Positions 1 to 9,908 of a stretch of 35,657 nucleotides of DNA are shown here, one piece after another. Every line of letters starts with the position of its first letter. The first letter of the stretch is position 1. The notes under the pieces are model-generated. The model was not told the origin of the DNA and did no database searches. It worked only from the letters and a program-made list of their open reading frames with translations. Source of the DNA: Candidatus Solincola daggyaiensis (GTDB lineage: Bacteria > Actinomycetota > Geothermincolia > Geothermincolales > RBG-13-55-18); NCBI GenBank assembly GCA_015711825.1, contig JACVJD010000022.1, positions 1-35,657 on the forward strand, read 5' to 3'. The translations under genes were made by a program, and so were the position numbers.

Positions 1-67
1 TTCTATCCTGCACCTTACCGGCGGCTTTTCCTTGCCCTTCGTGGGCGTGGCCAACGTTCCTTCCGCT

Positions 68-76
68 TGCTATAAT
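68..76 (+). promoter_or_regulatory. Extended -10 promoter upstream of the GHKL-HTH gene
   Basis: The sequence TGCTATAAT is a perfect TG-N-TATAAT extended -10 element. No good -35 hexamer lies 16-18 bases upstream, as expected for extended -10 promoters. It points rightwards at the gene beginning near 335, leaving a leader of about 250 bases that carries the DnaA-box-like sites. DnaA bound there could repress or gate this promoter; that is an inference. Confidence 0.5.
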
Positions 77-112
77 GAGTGCTGTCGCTTGTACGTGCCT
101 TTTGCTGCAGGT

Positions 113-254
113 TTTTCAACAATTGTGGAAATTGCTGTGGATATCGTGGTGTTTTTCCTGCTAGGAAGGGGTTTTTTATGGGGCTTGCAGGCTCGGTGAC
201 TCTTTACGATCTAGCCTTTATCGCTTGCCCTTACTCGCATTGCCCTGTGTATAA
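113..254. promoter_or_regulatory. Upstream DnaA-box cluster (left part of the putative oriC)
   Basis: Four sites resemble the DnaA box TTATNCACA. TTTTCAACA is at 113-121 (plus). TGTGGAAAT at 124-132 and TGTGGATAT at 136-144 are minus-strand boxes, each with one mismatch to TTATCCACA-type sites or nearly so, and spaced 12 bases start to start. TGTGTATAA at 246-254 is the exact reverse complement of TTATACACA. The DNA between about 255 and 300 is pyrimidine-rich (CTCTTTCTTTCTTTTTAACG). Together with the sites after dnaA this resembles the bipartite origin layout of Bacillus subtilis, with boxes on both sides of a gene block including dnaA. Box identity comes from consensus matching by eye. Confidence 0.55.
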
Positions 255-334
255 CCGTATCTCTTTCTTTCTTTTTAACGTCTTTCCAGCCCTTTTTCCT
301 GGCCTTTTCCAATTTGCACAGGAAGGAGTGGAAG

Positions 335-1078
335 GTGGCTTCCGAGAGCGAAGAGCGCAAGCGGCATCCGGCGCTTAAGCCCCCGGCCACGCGCATCGCC
401 GTCCCCGACCTGGGTGGCGGCTACCGCGTATTGGACGTCCACGATCGCGATTTTGAGTCTTTCGTCCTTGGTGTAAGCGATATATTGAGCACCAGGCTTT
501 CCGCGGGCGGGGTACCCTTCCCCTCCGTCGCCCTGCGCGAGGTGCTTGAGAATCTTGTTCATGCGGTCCCCTGCTCGGCCAGCGTCGTTTTAGACCCCAC
601 ACTCTCTTTTATCTCCGTATGTGATAACGGCCCCGGTATGGAGCGCGCCGATATCGCGCTCGAGCTCGGTTTTACCACCGCCGATCAACGTCATCGGGAG
701 ATCATTCGTGGAGTGGGTATAGGCTTGAATATCGCCCTTGAGGAACTTCGCTCCCTGGGAGGAGAGCTGCTTCTCGACTCCCTTCCAGGAAGGGGCACCT
801 TTGTGAGGTTGGTCGTTTCTCCCCTTTCTAAAGGTCGCGGTCTCTCCGACGCCGTGCTCGAACTCACGCCGCGCCAGAACAACATTCTTTTCCTGCTTTC
901 CGAGGGCACGGTCATGGGCCCCTCCCAGATATCGTCGGAGCTCGGTATCGGCCTCGGAACCGCCCATCGCGAACTCGTGCGGTTACAGGAGCTCGGCTTG
1001 GTGGGCGTCGAAAAAAATGGTAAAAGATTCCTTTCAACCGCCGGGAAGTCCTACTTGCAGAGGCTTCTGTCGCTGTAA
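335..1078 (+). CDS. GHKL ATP-binding domain fused to a C-terminal winged HTH, next to dnaA
   Basis: A protein of about 247 residues. The N-terminal half has the GHKL (HSP90/histidine-kinase/MutL) nucleotide-binding signatures: an N-box (REVLENLVHA), a G1 box (DNGPGM) and a G2 box (GVGIGLNIA), ending with GRGTFVRLVV. No phosphoacceptor-histidine domain precedes it, so it is not an ordinary sensor kinase. The last 70 or so residues (from LTPRQNNILFLL) look like a MarR/ArsR-type winged helix-turn-helix with a recognition-helix-like segment (SQISSELGIGLGTAHREL). I chose GTG 335 because AGGAAGGAG lies six bases upstream; a TTG at 314 is in frame but lies upstream of that ribosome site. It precedes dnaA by 48 bases on the same strand. 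The likely role is a nucleotide-responsive DNA-binding regulator; the target is unknown, with the adjacent origin or dnaA as obvious candidates. Confidence 0.8.
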   Translation: MASESEERKRHPALKPPATRIAVPDLGGGYRVLDVHDRDFESFVLGVSDILSTRLSAGGVPFPSVALREVLENLVHAVPCSASVVLDPTLSFISVCDNGPGMERADIALELGFTTADQRHREIIRGVGIGLNIALEELRSLGGELLLDSLPGRGTFVRLVVSPLSKGRGLSDAVLELTPRQNNILFLLSEGTVMGPSQISSELGIGLGTAHRELVRLQELGLVGVEKNGKRFLSTAGKSYLQRLLSL

Positions 1079-1126
1079 TAGAATTGCCCTGTGTCGCAGC
1101 CTTAGACCCGCCCAGGGGATGATCCG

Positions 1127-2470
1127 ATGACTCATAAAATCGACCTGTTATGGCAAAAATGCTTGGATTCACTTCAGGAACGAGTTCCTGAGTCGTCTTC
1201 TATGTGGTTTAAGAACCTTCATGTCCATAAAGTTGAGGGTTCGACTCTTTTTATATACACGAACAATACCTTTACTAAAGAGTGGGTGGACAAACGCTTC
1301 CTGGGCCTTCTTCAACAAGCGGCCGCGGAAGTGTTTCCGGGAGTAGATGAGGTAAAGGTAGTCCTCAAGGACCGCAGAAAGAAACCGGGGCGCGATCCGG
1401 TTTACCTTGACGTCAACATCCTCTCTGAGTCGGAGGGTATGGACGAGGGTGGGGACCTAAACCCGAGGTTCACCTTCGAGACCTTCGTCATCGGTTCCAG
1501 TAACCGTTTCGCTCATGCCGCCGCTCTCTCGGTATCCGAGAACCCTACTTCTTATAACCCCCTGTATATTTACGGCGGTGTGGGACTCGGCAAGACCCAT
1601 CTCCTTCATTCCATCGGTCACTATACAAAACACCTCTTCCCCGGTTTTAAGGTGCTTTATCGGAGTTCTGAACAGTTCCTCAACGACTTTATCAACGCCC
1701 TTTCCTCCGGGCGCACCTCGGCTTTCCAGAAAAGGTATCGTTCCATCGATATGCTCCTGGTTGACGACATCCAGTTCCTCGCCAACAAAGAGAGGACCTT
1801 GGAGGAGTTTTTCCACACCTTTAACGAACTTTATAACAACAACAAACAGATCGTTTTGAGCAGCGACCGTCCTCCGGAGGAAATCGGCGGTCTGCAGGAC
1901 CGGCTGGTTTCGCGTTTTAAGTGGGGTTTGACGACCGATATCCAGCCCCCTGAGTTGGAAACCAGAATCGCCATCCTCCGCAAAAAATCCGCCCTTGATA
2001 AAAAAGACGTCCCGGACGACGTCATCGACTTCATCGCCTCCAAATTCGTGTCCAACATCAGGGAGCTGGAGGGGGCCCTCATTCGGGTGGTCGCTTATTC
2101 AAACCTCACCAAGGAACCGCTCTGTCTGGACATGGCGAAGGAGGTTTTACGCGATATCCTTCCCGCAGAAGAGGACAGAACTATAACCATCGAGCACATC
2201 ATGAAGACCACGGCCGATTTCTTCAATATCTCCTTATCTCAGCTTACCAGTCCTAATCGCTCGCGGCATCTCGTCACCGCGAGGCAGATATGTATGTATC
2301 TATGTAGGGAGTTGACCGACGCATCCCTTCCCGCCATAAGCGGCGCCTTCGGAGGAAGACATCATTCCACCACCATTCACTCCGTGGAAAAAATAAAGAA
2401 ACTCATGGAGGAGAAGAGGGATATTTACGACGCGGTGCAAAAACTGACCAACCGTATAAAACAGGGGTAG
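1127..2470 (+). CDS. dnaA: Chromosomal replication initiator DnaA
   Basis: DnaA binds DnaA boxes at oriC, opens the DNA and recruits helicase. The 447-residue protein has the normal domain order: domain I (residues 1-85, WFKNLHV), a short linker, the AAA+ domain III with Walker A at about 150-157 (GGVGLGKT) and Walker B at about 210-215 (LLVDDI), and domain IV with the signature region at 409-416. That signature reads GGRHHSTT where most DnaA proteins have GGRDHTTV, so the aspartate that contacts the box is replaced by histidine while the following histidine is kept. ATG 1127 is preceded by AGGGG at eight bases. The gene lies left of the composition switch, so it appears to be transcribed toward the origin spacer that separates it from dnaN. 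Confidence 0.97.
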   Translation: MTHKIDLLWQKCLDSLQERVPESSSMWFKNLHVHKVEGSTLFIYTNNTFTKEWVDKRFLGLLQQAAAEVFPGVDEVKVVLKDRRKKPGRDPVYLDVNILSESEGMDEGGDLNPRFTFETFVIGSSNRFAHAAALSVSENPTSYNPLYIYGGVGLGKTHLLHSIGHYTKHLFPGFKVLYRSSEQFLNDFINALSSGRTSAFQKRYRSIDMLLVDDIQFLANKERTLEEFFHTFNELYNNNKQIVLSSDRPPEEIGGLQDRLVSRFKWGLTTDIQPPELETRIAILRKKSALDKKDVPDDVIDFIASKFVSNIRELEGALIRVVAYSNLTKEPLCLDMAKEVLRDILPAEEDRTITIEHIMKTTADFFNISLSQLTSPNRSRHLVTARQICMYLCRELTDASLPAISGAFGGRHHSTTIHSVEKIKKLMEEKRDIYDAVQKLTNRIKQG

Positions 2471-2720
2471 AAAAAGTGTTGCTTAACGGTCGTTATGGTG
2501 TGCATAAGGAAGTATTTTTGGAGAGGGTTGTTTTTTGGTGTTTAAAAACTCTTTTTATTGTATCTCTTATCTACATCTTTTTAACAACCCTTATTACCTT
2601 TCCGCACCGTTCCGATCTGCTGTTTTATATTTATCCTATTTTTCAACACGCTTTAATACTTCTACTCCTATCCTTTCTTTTAAAGACTATTAGTTTTCGT
2701 AAGAGGAGGTGCTCAAAGAG
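2471..2720. other. Putative oriC core: T-rich dnaA-dnaN spacer with DnaA-box-like sites
   Basis: This 250-base spacer is far more AT-rich and T-rich than its surroundings, especially 2510-2700. It has a minus-strand box TGTGCATAA at 2499-2507 (TTATGCACA, an exact TTATNCACA match), TTATCTACA at 2567-2575 (one mismatch to TTATCCACA) and TTTTCAACA at 2640-2648, the same nonamer as at 113-121. Strand composition flips across it: C exceeds G in most dnaA rows sampled, whereas dnaN is strongly G-rich. The T-rich stretch is a plausible duplex-unwinding element. A hydrophobic open frame (2476-2724) runs through it but is best explained by T-rich codons. Confidence 0.65.
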
Positions 2721-3809
2721 ATGAGATTCGTCGTTCTGAGAGGAGACATCCTGGAGGCAGTGCAAAAAGTACAATATTCAGCAAGCGGAAAGGGGATAAT
2801 GCCCATACTATCGGGAGTGAAAATAGAATGTGAGGAAGGAAGGCTGGTTGTAAGCGCAACGGATTTGGAATCCTACACCGTTTCCCAGTGCACCGCCAGC
2901 GTGGAGGAGGCGGGGTCATGCGTGGTAAACCTCAAGACCTTACAGGATTATTTAAGGGATTCTGGAGCCGAGAAGTTGTCGATGACATACCTGGGGAACG
3001 AGTTGGAGATAGAAGGGGGAAAAAGTAATATAAGGCTTTTTACCATGCCCGTGGAGGATTTCCCCCAGCAACCGACGGTGGACATAGCGGTGGTAGAGGG
3101 TTTGGATGCGAAAAGCTTTTTCAGCGCGGTACACAAGGTGAGTAAAGCCGCGTCTAGAGATGATAAAAGACCGACTTTAACGGGAGTCTTTATGGAGATA
3201 AGAGAGGATCTCATAAGGTTGGTGAGCACGGATAGTTATAGGTTGGCACTAGAGGAGATAAGAGGGGGATTCGCGGTAAGAGAGGAAGGGGAATATATCA
3301 TACCGGCGACCGCGTTAGTTAACCTGGCGAGGGCGGCGGGAAAAGACGGATCGCTGGAGGTGAAGAGAGATGAGAACAGAGGACAGCTTCGGTTTGATGT
3401 GAACGGCATAATAAACGTTATACGACAGATAGAGGGGAAGTTTCCGAAGTACGGGCAGTTTATACCCGAGGAGACGAGAATACTGATAGAGGCCGATAGG
3501 AAAGAGCTTATAGAGGCATTAAAAAGGATATCGCTTATAAGCAGCACGGTGAAAATGAGCGCGAGGCCTGGGATACTGATACTTGAAGGGGAGTCTAGGG
3601 ATGTGGGAGAAGGTAAAGAGGAGGTGGAGACGGTTCACCAGGGAGAGGAGATAAACATCGCCTTCAACGCCTCTTTTCTCGAGGATGGGCTGCAGGCGCT
3701 GGAGGGAGAAAAGGCACTCATCGGAGTGAACGAATCCTTAAAACCCGGCATGTTAAAGGAAAAAGAGGAAAACGGTTTTAGATACGTTATCATGCCCATA
3801 AGGCTGTAG
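2721..3809 (+). CDS. dnaN: DNA polymerase III sliding clamp, beta subunit
   Basis: DnaN is the ring-shaped processivity clamp loaded around DNA for the replicative polymerase and many repair partners. The 362-residue product has the expected start (MRFVVLRGDILEAVQKV), the three-fold clamp architecture (second domain around PTLTGVFMEI) and the typical C-terminal ending (YVIMPIRL). ATG 2721 follows AGGAGG at 2704-2709 with 11 bases between; an in-frame GTG at 2709 overlaps that ribosome site and is less likely. The coding strand is very G- and A-rich (25 G to 5 C in bases 3241-3300), unlike dnaA just upstream. recF begins two bases after the stop, which suggests translational coupling. Confidence 0.96.
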   Translation: MRFVVLRGDILEAVQKVQYSASGKGIMPILSGVKIECEEGRLVVSATDLESYTVSQCTASVEEAGSCVVNLKTLQDYLRDSGAEKLSMTYLGNELEIEGGKSNIRLFTMPVEDFPQQPTVDIAVVEGLDAKSFFSAVHKVSKAASRDDKRPTLTGVFMEIREDLIRLVSTDSYRLALEEIRGGFAVREEGEYIIPATALVNLARAAGKDGSLEVKRDENRGQLRFDVNGIINVIRQIEGKFPKYGQFIPEETRILIEADRKELIEALKRISLISSTVKMSARPGILILEGESRDVGEGKEEVETVHQGEEINIAFNASFLEDGLQALEGEKALIGVNESLKPGMLKEKEENGFRYVIMPIRL

Positions 3810-3811
3810 AA

Positions 3812-4837
3812 GTGTTAGAGGAGATCGAATTAAAGGACTTTAAAAATTATCTGGAAGCGAGATTCGCGTTTAAAAACGGCATAAACGCCATAATAGGAAA
3901 GAACGGCCGCGGGAAGACGAATCTTCTCGAGGCCGTTTATTTTTCCATCCAGGGAAGAACGGTAAGAAGCGGGGAAGTAAAGGAACTGGTCAGGAGAGGT
4001 GGGGAAAGGGCGTGTATAAGAGTGGCCGCACGAGGCACGTCAAGGATGGAGAAGGGTGTGGAAGTAAGCGTGGAGGGAGAGAAAAAAGAGAGCGGATATA
4101 TAAGAGGAATCAGGGTGGTGATGTTTTATCCGGACGATCTCTGGATGGTAAAAGGGGGACCGGAGGCGCGGAGAAGACAACTTGACGAGGCGCTAGCGGA
4201 GATAAAGAAAAGCTATCGTGTCACCCTCAGGGAGTATCAAAAGGTATTAAGGCAGAGAAACGAGGCCATAAAAATGGTGAGGAGAAAGGAGGGAGAAAAG
4301 GAACTGATAAGAAGCTGGAACCCGCTTCTTTTGGAATGGGGGACCCAGGTGGTGAGAGAAAGAGCGGAGGGGCTACAGGAGCTCCAGCAAAGAATGTCGG
4401 GGAAGGGTGTGAAGTGGGGAGCGGGGGAAGTGACGGCAAAGCTGTACTCCTCTATGGGGGAGGGGTTATATGAGAAAGAGAGGGTGACGAGGAAGCTGGA
4501 GAGGATAGAGGACGCGGAGATAGGAAGGGGGACCACCCTGATAGGGCCCCACCGTGACGAGGTGATATTGGAGCTAAGGGGGAGAAACGTCAGGCGAGAG
4601 TGTTCGCAAGGAGAGCAAAAACTGGTCGCCTTGATGTGGAAGTTCTGCGTCGCGGAGACCATAAGGGATATCGCCGGAGAGCAAGTGATACCGCTGATGG
4701 ACGACTGCCTTTCGGAATTGGACAAGGAAAACCGCATGCGTGTTTTGGAGGAGATGCAAGGATGGGGACAGGTTTTACTTACCCACACGGAGGACCTTAC
4801 GGAGTTGAGCGGCGCGGAAAAGATCTTCTTAACATAA
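3812..4837 (+). CDS. recF: DNA replication and repair protein RecF
   Basis: RecF is an SMC-like ATPase that works with RecO and RecR to load RecA at gapped DNA and stalled forks. The 341-residue protein has Walker A near residues 26-35 (IIGKNGRGKTN), an ABC-type signature region (CSQGEQKLVALMW, about 265) and a Walker B/D-loop (IPLMDDCLSELD, about 295). The N-terminus LEEIELKDFKNY is typical of the family. The start is GTG 3812, two bases after the dnaN stop and without a strong ribosome site of its own, fitting translational coupling. Its position between dnaN and gyrB is the classic actinobacterial arrangement. Confidence 0.95.
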   Translation: MLEEIELKDFKNYLEARFAFKNGINAIIGKNGRGKTNLLEAVYFSIQGRTVRSGEVKELVRRGGERACIRVAARGTSRMEKGVEVSVEGEKKESGYIRGIRVVMFYPDDLWMVKGGPEARRRQLDEALAEIKKSYRVTLREYQKVLRQRNEAIKMVRRKEGEKELIRSWNPLLLEWGTQVVRERAEGLQELQQRMSGKGVKWGAGEVTAKLYSSMGEGLYEKERVTRKLERIEDAEIGRGTTLIGPHRDEVILELRGRNVRRECSQGEQKLVALMWKFCVAETIRDIAGEQVIPLMDDCLSELDKENRMRVLEEMQGWGQVLLTHTEDLTELSGAEKIFLT

Positions 4838-4922
4838 AGAATGAGGCGGACACGGCTGGAGGACAGCTTAAACGCACCCAAAGTCGGCCGGTTTTAAACG
4901 TCGAGCGACAATTGAAGGAGGG

Positions 4923-5237
4923 ATGTTGAAAGATATAAGAAGGACTATGGGGGAATTGCTGAGCGAGGAAGGACTGGACGATCTCACCCTCCTTCTAAAA
5001 ATAAAGGAAAGCTGGGAGGACATCGCCGGAAAGAGGTTCTCCAGCTACACCACGCCGTATCGACTGGATGGGGATAGGCTTTACGTGGGGGTTATTTCAC
5101 ACGCCGTCGCTCAGGACATCCATTACTCTGAGGAGAGGATAATAGAAAAGCTCCACGGTATGGGCATGAGAGGGATAAGTAAAATAATCATCAGAAACAT
5201 AAACCTTAACAGAAGGGTTAATAAAGAAAGGACATAG
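4923..5237 (+). CDS. DUF721/DciA-like protein, candidate helicase operator
   Basis: A 104-residue protein resembling the DUF721 family to which DciA belongs. DciA interacts with the replicative helicase DnaB in bacteria lacking DnaC/DnaI loaders. Visible family traits are an N-terminal helical segment, the central WEDIAGKRFSSYTTP region, the beta-strand pattern RLYVGVISHAVAQDI and a C-terminal helix plus strand. The position between recF and gyrB matches actinobacterial chromosomes. The ribosome site AAGGAGGG ends directly before ATG 4923, which is too close; the TTG at 4926 gives better spacing, so the true start may be one codon later. The assignment rests on pattern and context; the helicase role is inferred. 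Confidence 0.8.
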   Translation: MLKDIRRTMGELLSEEGLDDLTLLLKIKESWEDIAGKRFSSYTTPYRLDGDRLYVGVISHAVAQDIHYSEERIIEKLHGMGMRGISKIIIRNINLNRRVNKERT

Positions 5238-5366
5238 AGTCCCCTGCGTGCAAGCAGCTATTGGCGCACGTGAAACACTACGGACGGAAGCGTCATCTAA
5301 TAAGGCGCACCAAAATCACCCGTACAACTATAAGCGGAGCTCTGACGAGCCGCGCAGGCGATATAG

Positions 5367-5375
5367 TGATATAAT
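5367..5375 (+). promoter_or_regulatory. Extended -10 promoter for gyrB-gyrA
   Basis: TGATATAAT is a perfect TG-N-TATAAT in the 208-base dciA-gyrB spacer, about 70 bases ahead of the gyrB start. A partial -35-like CTGACG lies too far upstream (22-base spacer), so recognition would rest on the extended -10. It is the same architecture as the element at 68-76. Confidence 0.5.
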
Positions 5376-5445
5376 TGTTTATAGGAGAAAAGAGCAGATA
5401 AACCCCGGAAACACGGCTTAAAACCGCAGCGACGACGGAGGATAA

Positions 5446-7365
<1,920 letters not shown>

Positions 7366-7407
7366 CCTCTTCCGCGTCGGCGCGACGGTCAAGTAAGGGG
7401 AGGAAAA

Positions 7408-9906
7408 ATGGTACAAGCCCTTGCCGGAAAAGTAAGGCCGGTGGAGATAGACGAGGAGATGCGGCGCTCCTATATAGATTACGCCATGAGCGTCATCGTC
7501 GGCAGGGCGCTCCCAGACGTCCGGGACGGGCTGAAGCCGGTGCACCGCAGGATCCTCTACGGCATGTACGAGCAGGGGCTGCTGCCCAATCGCCCCCACC
7601 GCAAGTCGGCCAGGGTGGTGGGCGACGTGATGGGGAAATATCACCCCCACGGAGACGCCGCCATCTACGAGACCCTGGTGAGGATGGCGCAGGACTTCTC
7701 CTCCCGCTACGAGCTGGTCGACGGACACGGCAACTTCGGCTCGGTGGACGGCGACAGCCCCGCGGCCATGCGCTACACCGAGGCCAGGCTCTCTCCCATA
7801 AGCCTGGAGATGCTGCGGGACATCGAGAAGGAGACGGTGGACTTCGTGCCCAATTACGACGAGTCCCTCCAGGAGCCCTCGGTGTTGCCCTCGCGCTTCC
7901 CCAACCTCCTCGCCAACGGGTCCTCGGGCATCGCCGTGGGCATGTCCACCAACATCCCTCCCCATAACCTGGGGGAGATAATCGATGCCGCCATAGCGGT
8001 GATCGAGAACCCGGAAGTGGGAACGGCCGAGCTCATGAAGATGGTAAAGGGACCGGATTTCCCTACCGGCGGCATCGTGATGGGCCTGGAGGGCCTGAAA
8101 AGCGCCTACGAGACCGGGCGCGGGGTGATAAGGGTCAGGGGCAAGGCCCACATCGAGCAGGGCAAGTCCGGCAAAGCCAGCATCGTCGTCACCGAGATCC
8201 CCTACCAGGTGAACAAGGCCAGGCTTACGGAGCGCATCGCCGAGCTGGTGCGAGAGAAGAAGCTGGCCGGGGTGTCGGACCTGCGCGACGAGAGCGACCG
8301 GGCGGGGATGCGCCTGGTGGTGGAGTTGCGCAAGGAAAGCGTGCCCCAGGTGGTGCTGAACCAGCTATATAAGCACACGCAGCTCCAGGAGTCCTTCGGC
8401 ATCATCATGATCGCCCTGGTAGACGGGGTCCCCAGGCTCATGGGCTTGCGGGAGATGCTCTCGCAATACGTGGGTCACCAGATAGAGGTGGTTACCAGGC
8501 GCACGCGCTTTGACCTGGATAAAGCGGAGAAAAGGGCGCATATCCTGGAGGGGTTGCTCGTGGCCCTCTCCCACCTGGACGAGGTGATAGCGCTTATCCG
8601 CGCCTCCCGAACCGTACAGGACGCCAAAAACGGCCTGATGAAAAAGTTCAAGCTCAGCGAGGAGCAGGCTCAGGCCATCCTGGACATGAGGCTGCAGCGG
8701 CTCACGGGGCTGGAGAGGGAGAAGGTAAAAGAGGAGCACAAAGAGCTGAAAAAGGAGATCGCGCGCCTCAAGGAGATACTGGCAGACGAGAAAAAGCTCA
8801 GGGCCATTATCGTGGAGGAGCTGGAGGCGATAAAAAAACGCTTCGCCGATCCCCGCAGAACGGACATCGTCCCCGACTACGAGGACCTGGAGGTGGAGGA
8901 CCTCATAGCGGAGGAGGAGGTGGTGGTGACCATCACCCACTCCGGGTATGTCAAAAGGCTGCCCATAAACACCTACCGCACCCAGAGGAGGGGAGGGCGC
9001 GGCGTGGTGGGGATGAACCTCAAGGAGGGCGACTTCGTGGAGCATCTCTTCGTCGCCTCCACCCATCACTACATCCACTTCTTCTCCAACCGCGGCAAGG
9101 CATACCGGCTCAAGGTGTACGAGCTGCCCGAGGGGTCGCGCGCGGCGCGGGGGCAAGCCCTGGTCAACCTGCTTCCCCTCTCGTCGGGAGAGAAGATATG
9201 CTCGGTGATCGCCACCAGGGACTATCCGGACAAGGCCTACCTGGTAATGGCGACCAAGAAGGGCATGGTGAAAAAGACGCCCTTCAAGCTCTACGACACC
9301 CCGCGCAAGGACGGCATCATCGCCATCAGCCTGGTGGACGACGACGAGGTCATAGACACCCGGCTCACGGACGGCGCCTGCGACCTGGTGATGGTGACCA
9401 GAAACGGGCAGGCCATAAGGTTCCCCGAGTCGGACTGCCGGCCCATGGGAAGGGACACGCGCGGGGTCAAGGGCATGACCCTGACGGACGACGACGAGGT
9501 CATCGCCATGGGCATAGCGGCGGAGGACGCGGACCTCTTCGTCATCACCGAGCTGGGCTACGGCAAGAGGACCGCCATCTCCAAGTACCCGAAGCACCGT
9601 AGGGGAGGGAAAGGGGTGCGCACCATCTCCTTCTCGGGGGGAAGGGGCCTGCTGGTGGGGGCCCGCGTGGTGAAGGAGAACCAGGAGCTGATGGCGGTGT
9701 CGGTGGACGGCGTGGTGATCAGGATGGAGGTGGAGGAGATCTCGAGGCTGGGGCGCGCAACCCAGGGCGTGAGGATCATGAGGCTTTCCGAAAGCGACCG
9801 CGTCGCCTCCATAGCCCAGCTCGCGTCCAGGGAGGGCCTTCCCGAAGAAGAGCAGGGGGAAGAGGGCGTGGATGCGCCATTGGGGGGCGAGCCGGAGGGG
9901 GAATAG
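7408..9906 (+). CDS. gyrA: DNA gyrase subunit A
   Basis: GyrA carries the breakage-reunion tyrosine and the DNA-wrapping C-terminal domain. The 832-residue protein has the active-site region ([12 protein letters not shown], Tyr about 123), the winged-helix region [19 protein letters not shown], and the GyrA box QRRGGRG (about 527-533) that identifies it as gyrase rather than topoisomerase IV. The C-terminal pinwheel is followed by an acidic tail. At the positions equivalent to E. coli Ser83 and Asp87 it has Ala84 and Glu88. The ribosome site GGGGAGG is four bases before ATG 7408. The stop overlaps the likely start region of the archease gene. Confidence 0.97.
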   Translation: MVQALAGKVRPVEIDEEMRRSYIDYAMSVIVGRALPDVRDGLKPVHRRILYGMYEQGLLPNRPHRKSARVVGDVMGKYHPHGDAAIYETLVRMAQDFSSRYELVDGHGNFGSVDGDSPAAMRYTEARLSPISLEMLRDIEKETVDFVPNYDESLQEPSVLPSRFPNLLANGSSGIAVGMSTNIPPHNLGEIIDAAIAVIENPEVGTAELMKMVKGPDFPTGGIVMGLEGLKSAYETGRGVIRVRGKAHIEQGKSGKASIVVTEIPYQVNKARLTERIAELVREKKLAGVSDLRDESDRAGMRLVVELRKESVPQVVLNQLYKHTQLQESFGIIMIALVDGVPRLMGLREMLSQYVGHQIEVVTRRTRFDLDKAEKRAHILEGLLVALSHLDEVIALIRASRTVQDAKNGLMKKFKLSEEQAQAILDMRLQRLTGLEREKVKEEHKELKKEIARLKEILADEKKLRAIIVEELEAIKKRFADPRRTDIVPDYEDLEVEDLIAEEEVVVTITHSGYVKRLPINTYRTQRRGGRGVVGMNLKEGDFVEHLFVASTHHYIHFFSNRGKAYRLKVYELPEGSRAARGQALVNLLPLSSGEKICSVIATRDYPDKAYLVMATKKGMVKKTPFKLYDTPRKDGIIAISLVDDDEVIDTRLTDGACDLVMVTRNGQAIRFPESDCRPMGRDTRGVKGMTLTDDDEVIAMGIAAEDADLFVITELGYGKRTAISKYPKHRRGGKGVRTISFSGGRGLLVGARVVKENQELMAVSVDGVVIRMEVEEISRLGRATQGVRIMRLSESDRVASIAQLASREGLPEEEQGEEGVDAPLGGEPEGE

Positions 9907-9908
9907 AC

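Noticed and set aside
79-378. A 99-codon plus-strand frame before the GHKL-HTH gene
   Set aside because: It covers the DnaA-box cluster, overlaps the well-placed start at 335 in another frame, and its sequence is not protein-like.
2476-2724. An 82-codon hydrophobic open frame filling the dnaA-dnaN spacer
   Set aside because: The hydrophobicity follows from T-rich codons (Phe/Leu/Ile), it overlaps the dnaN start and DnaA boxes, and the GTG start has no ribosome site.
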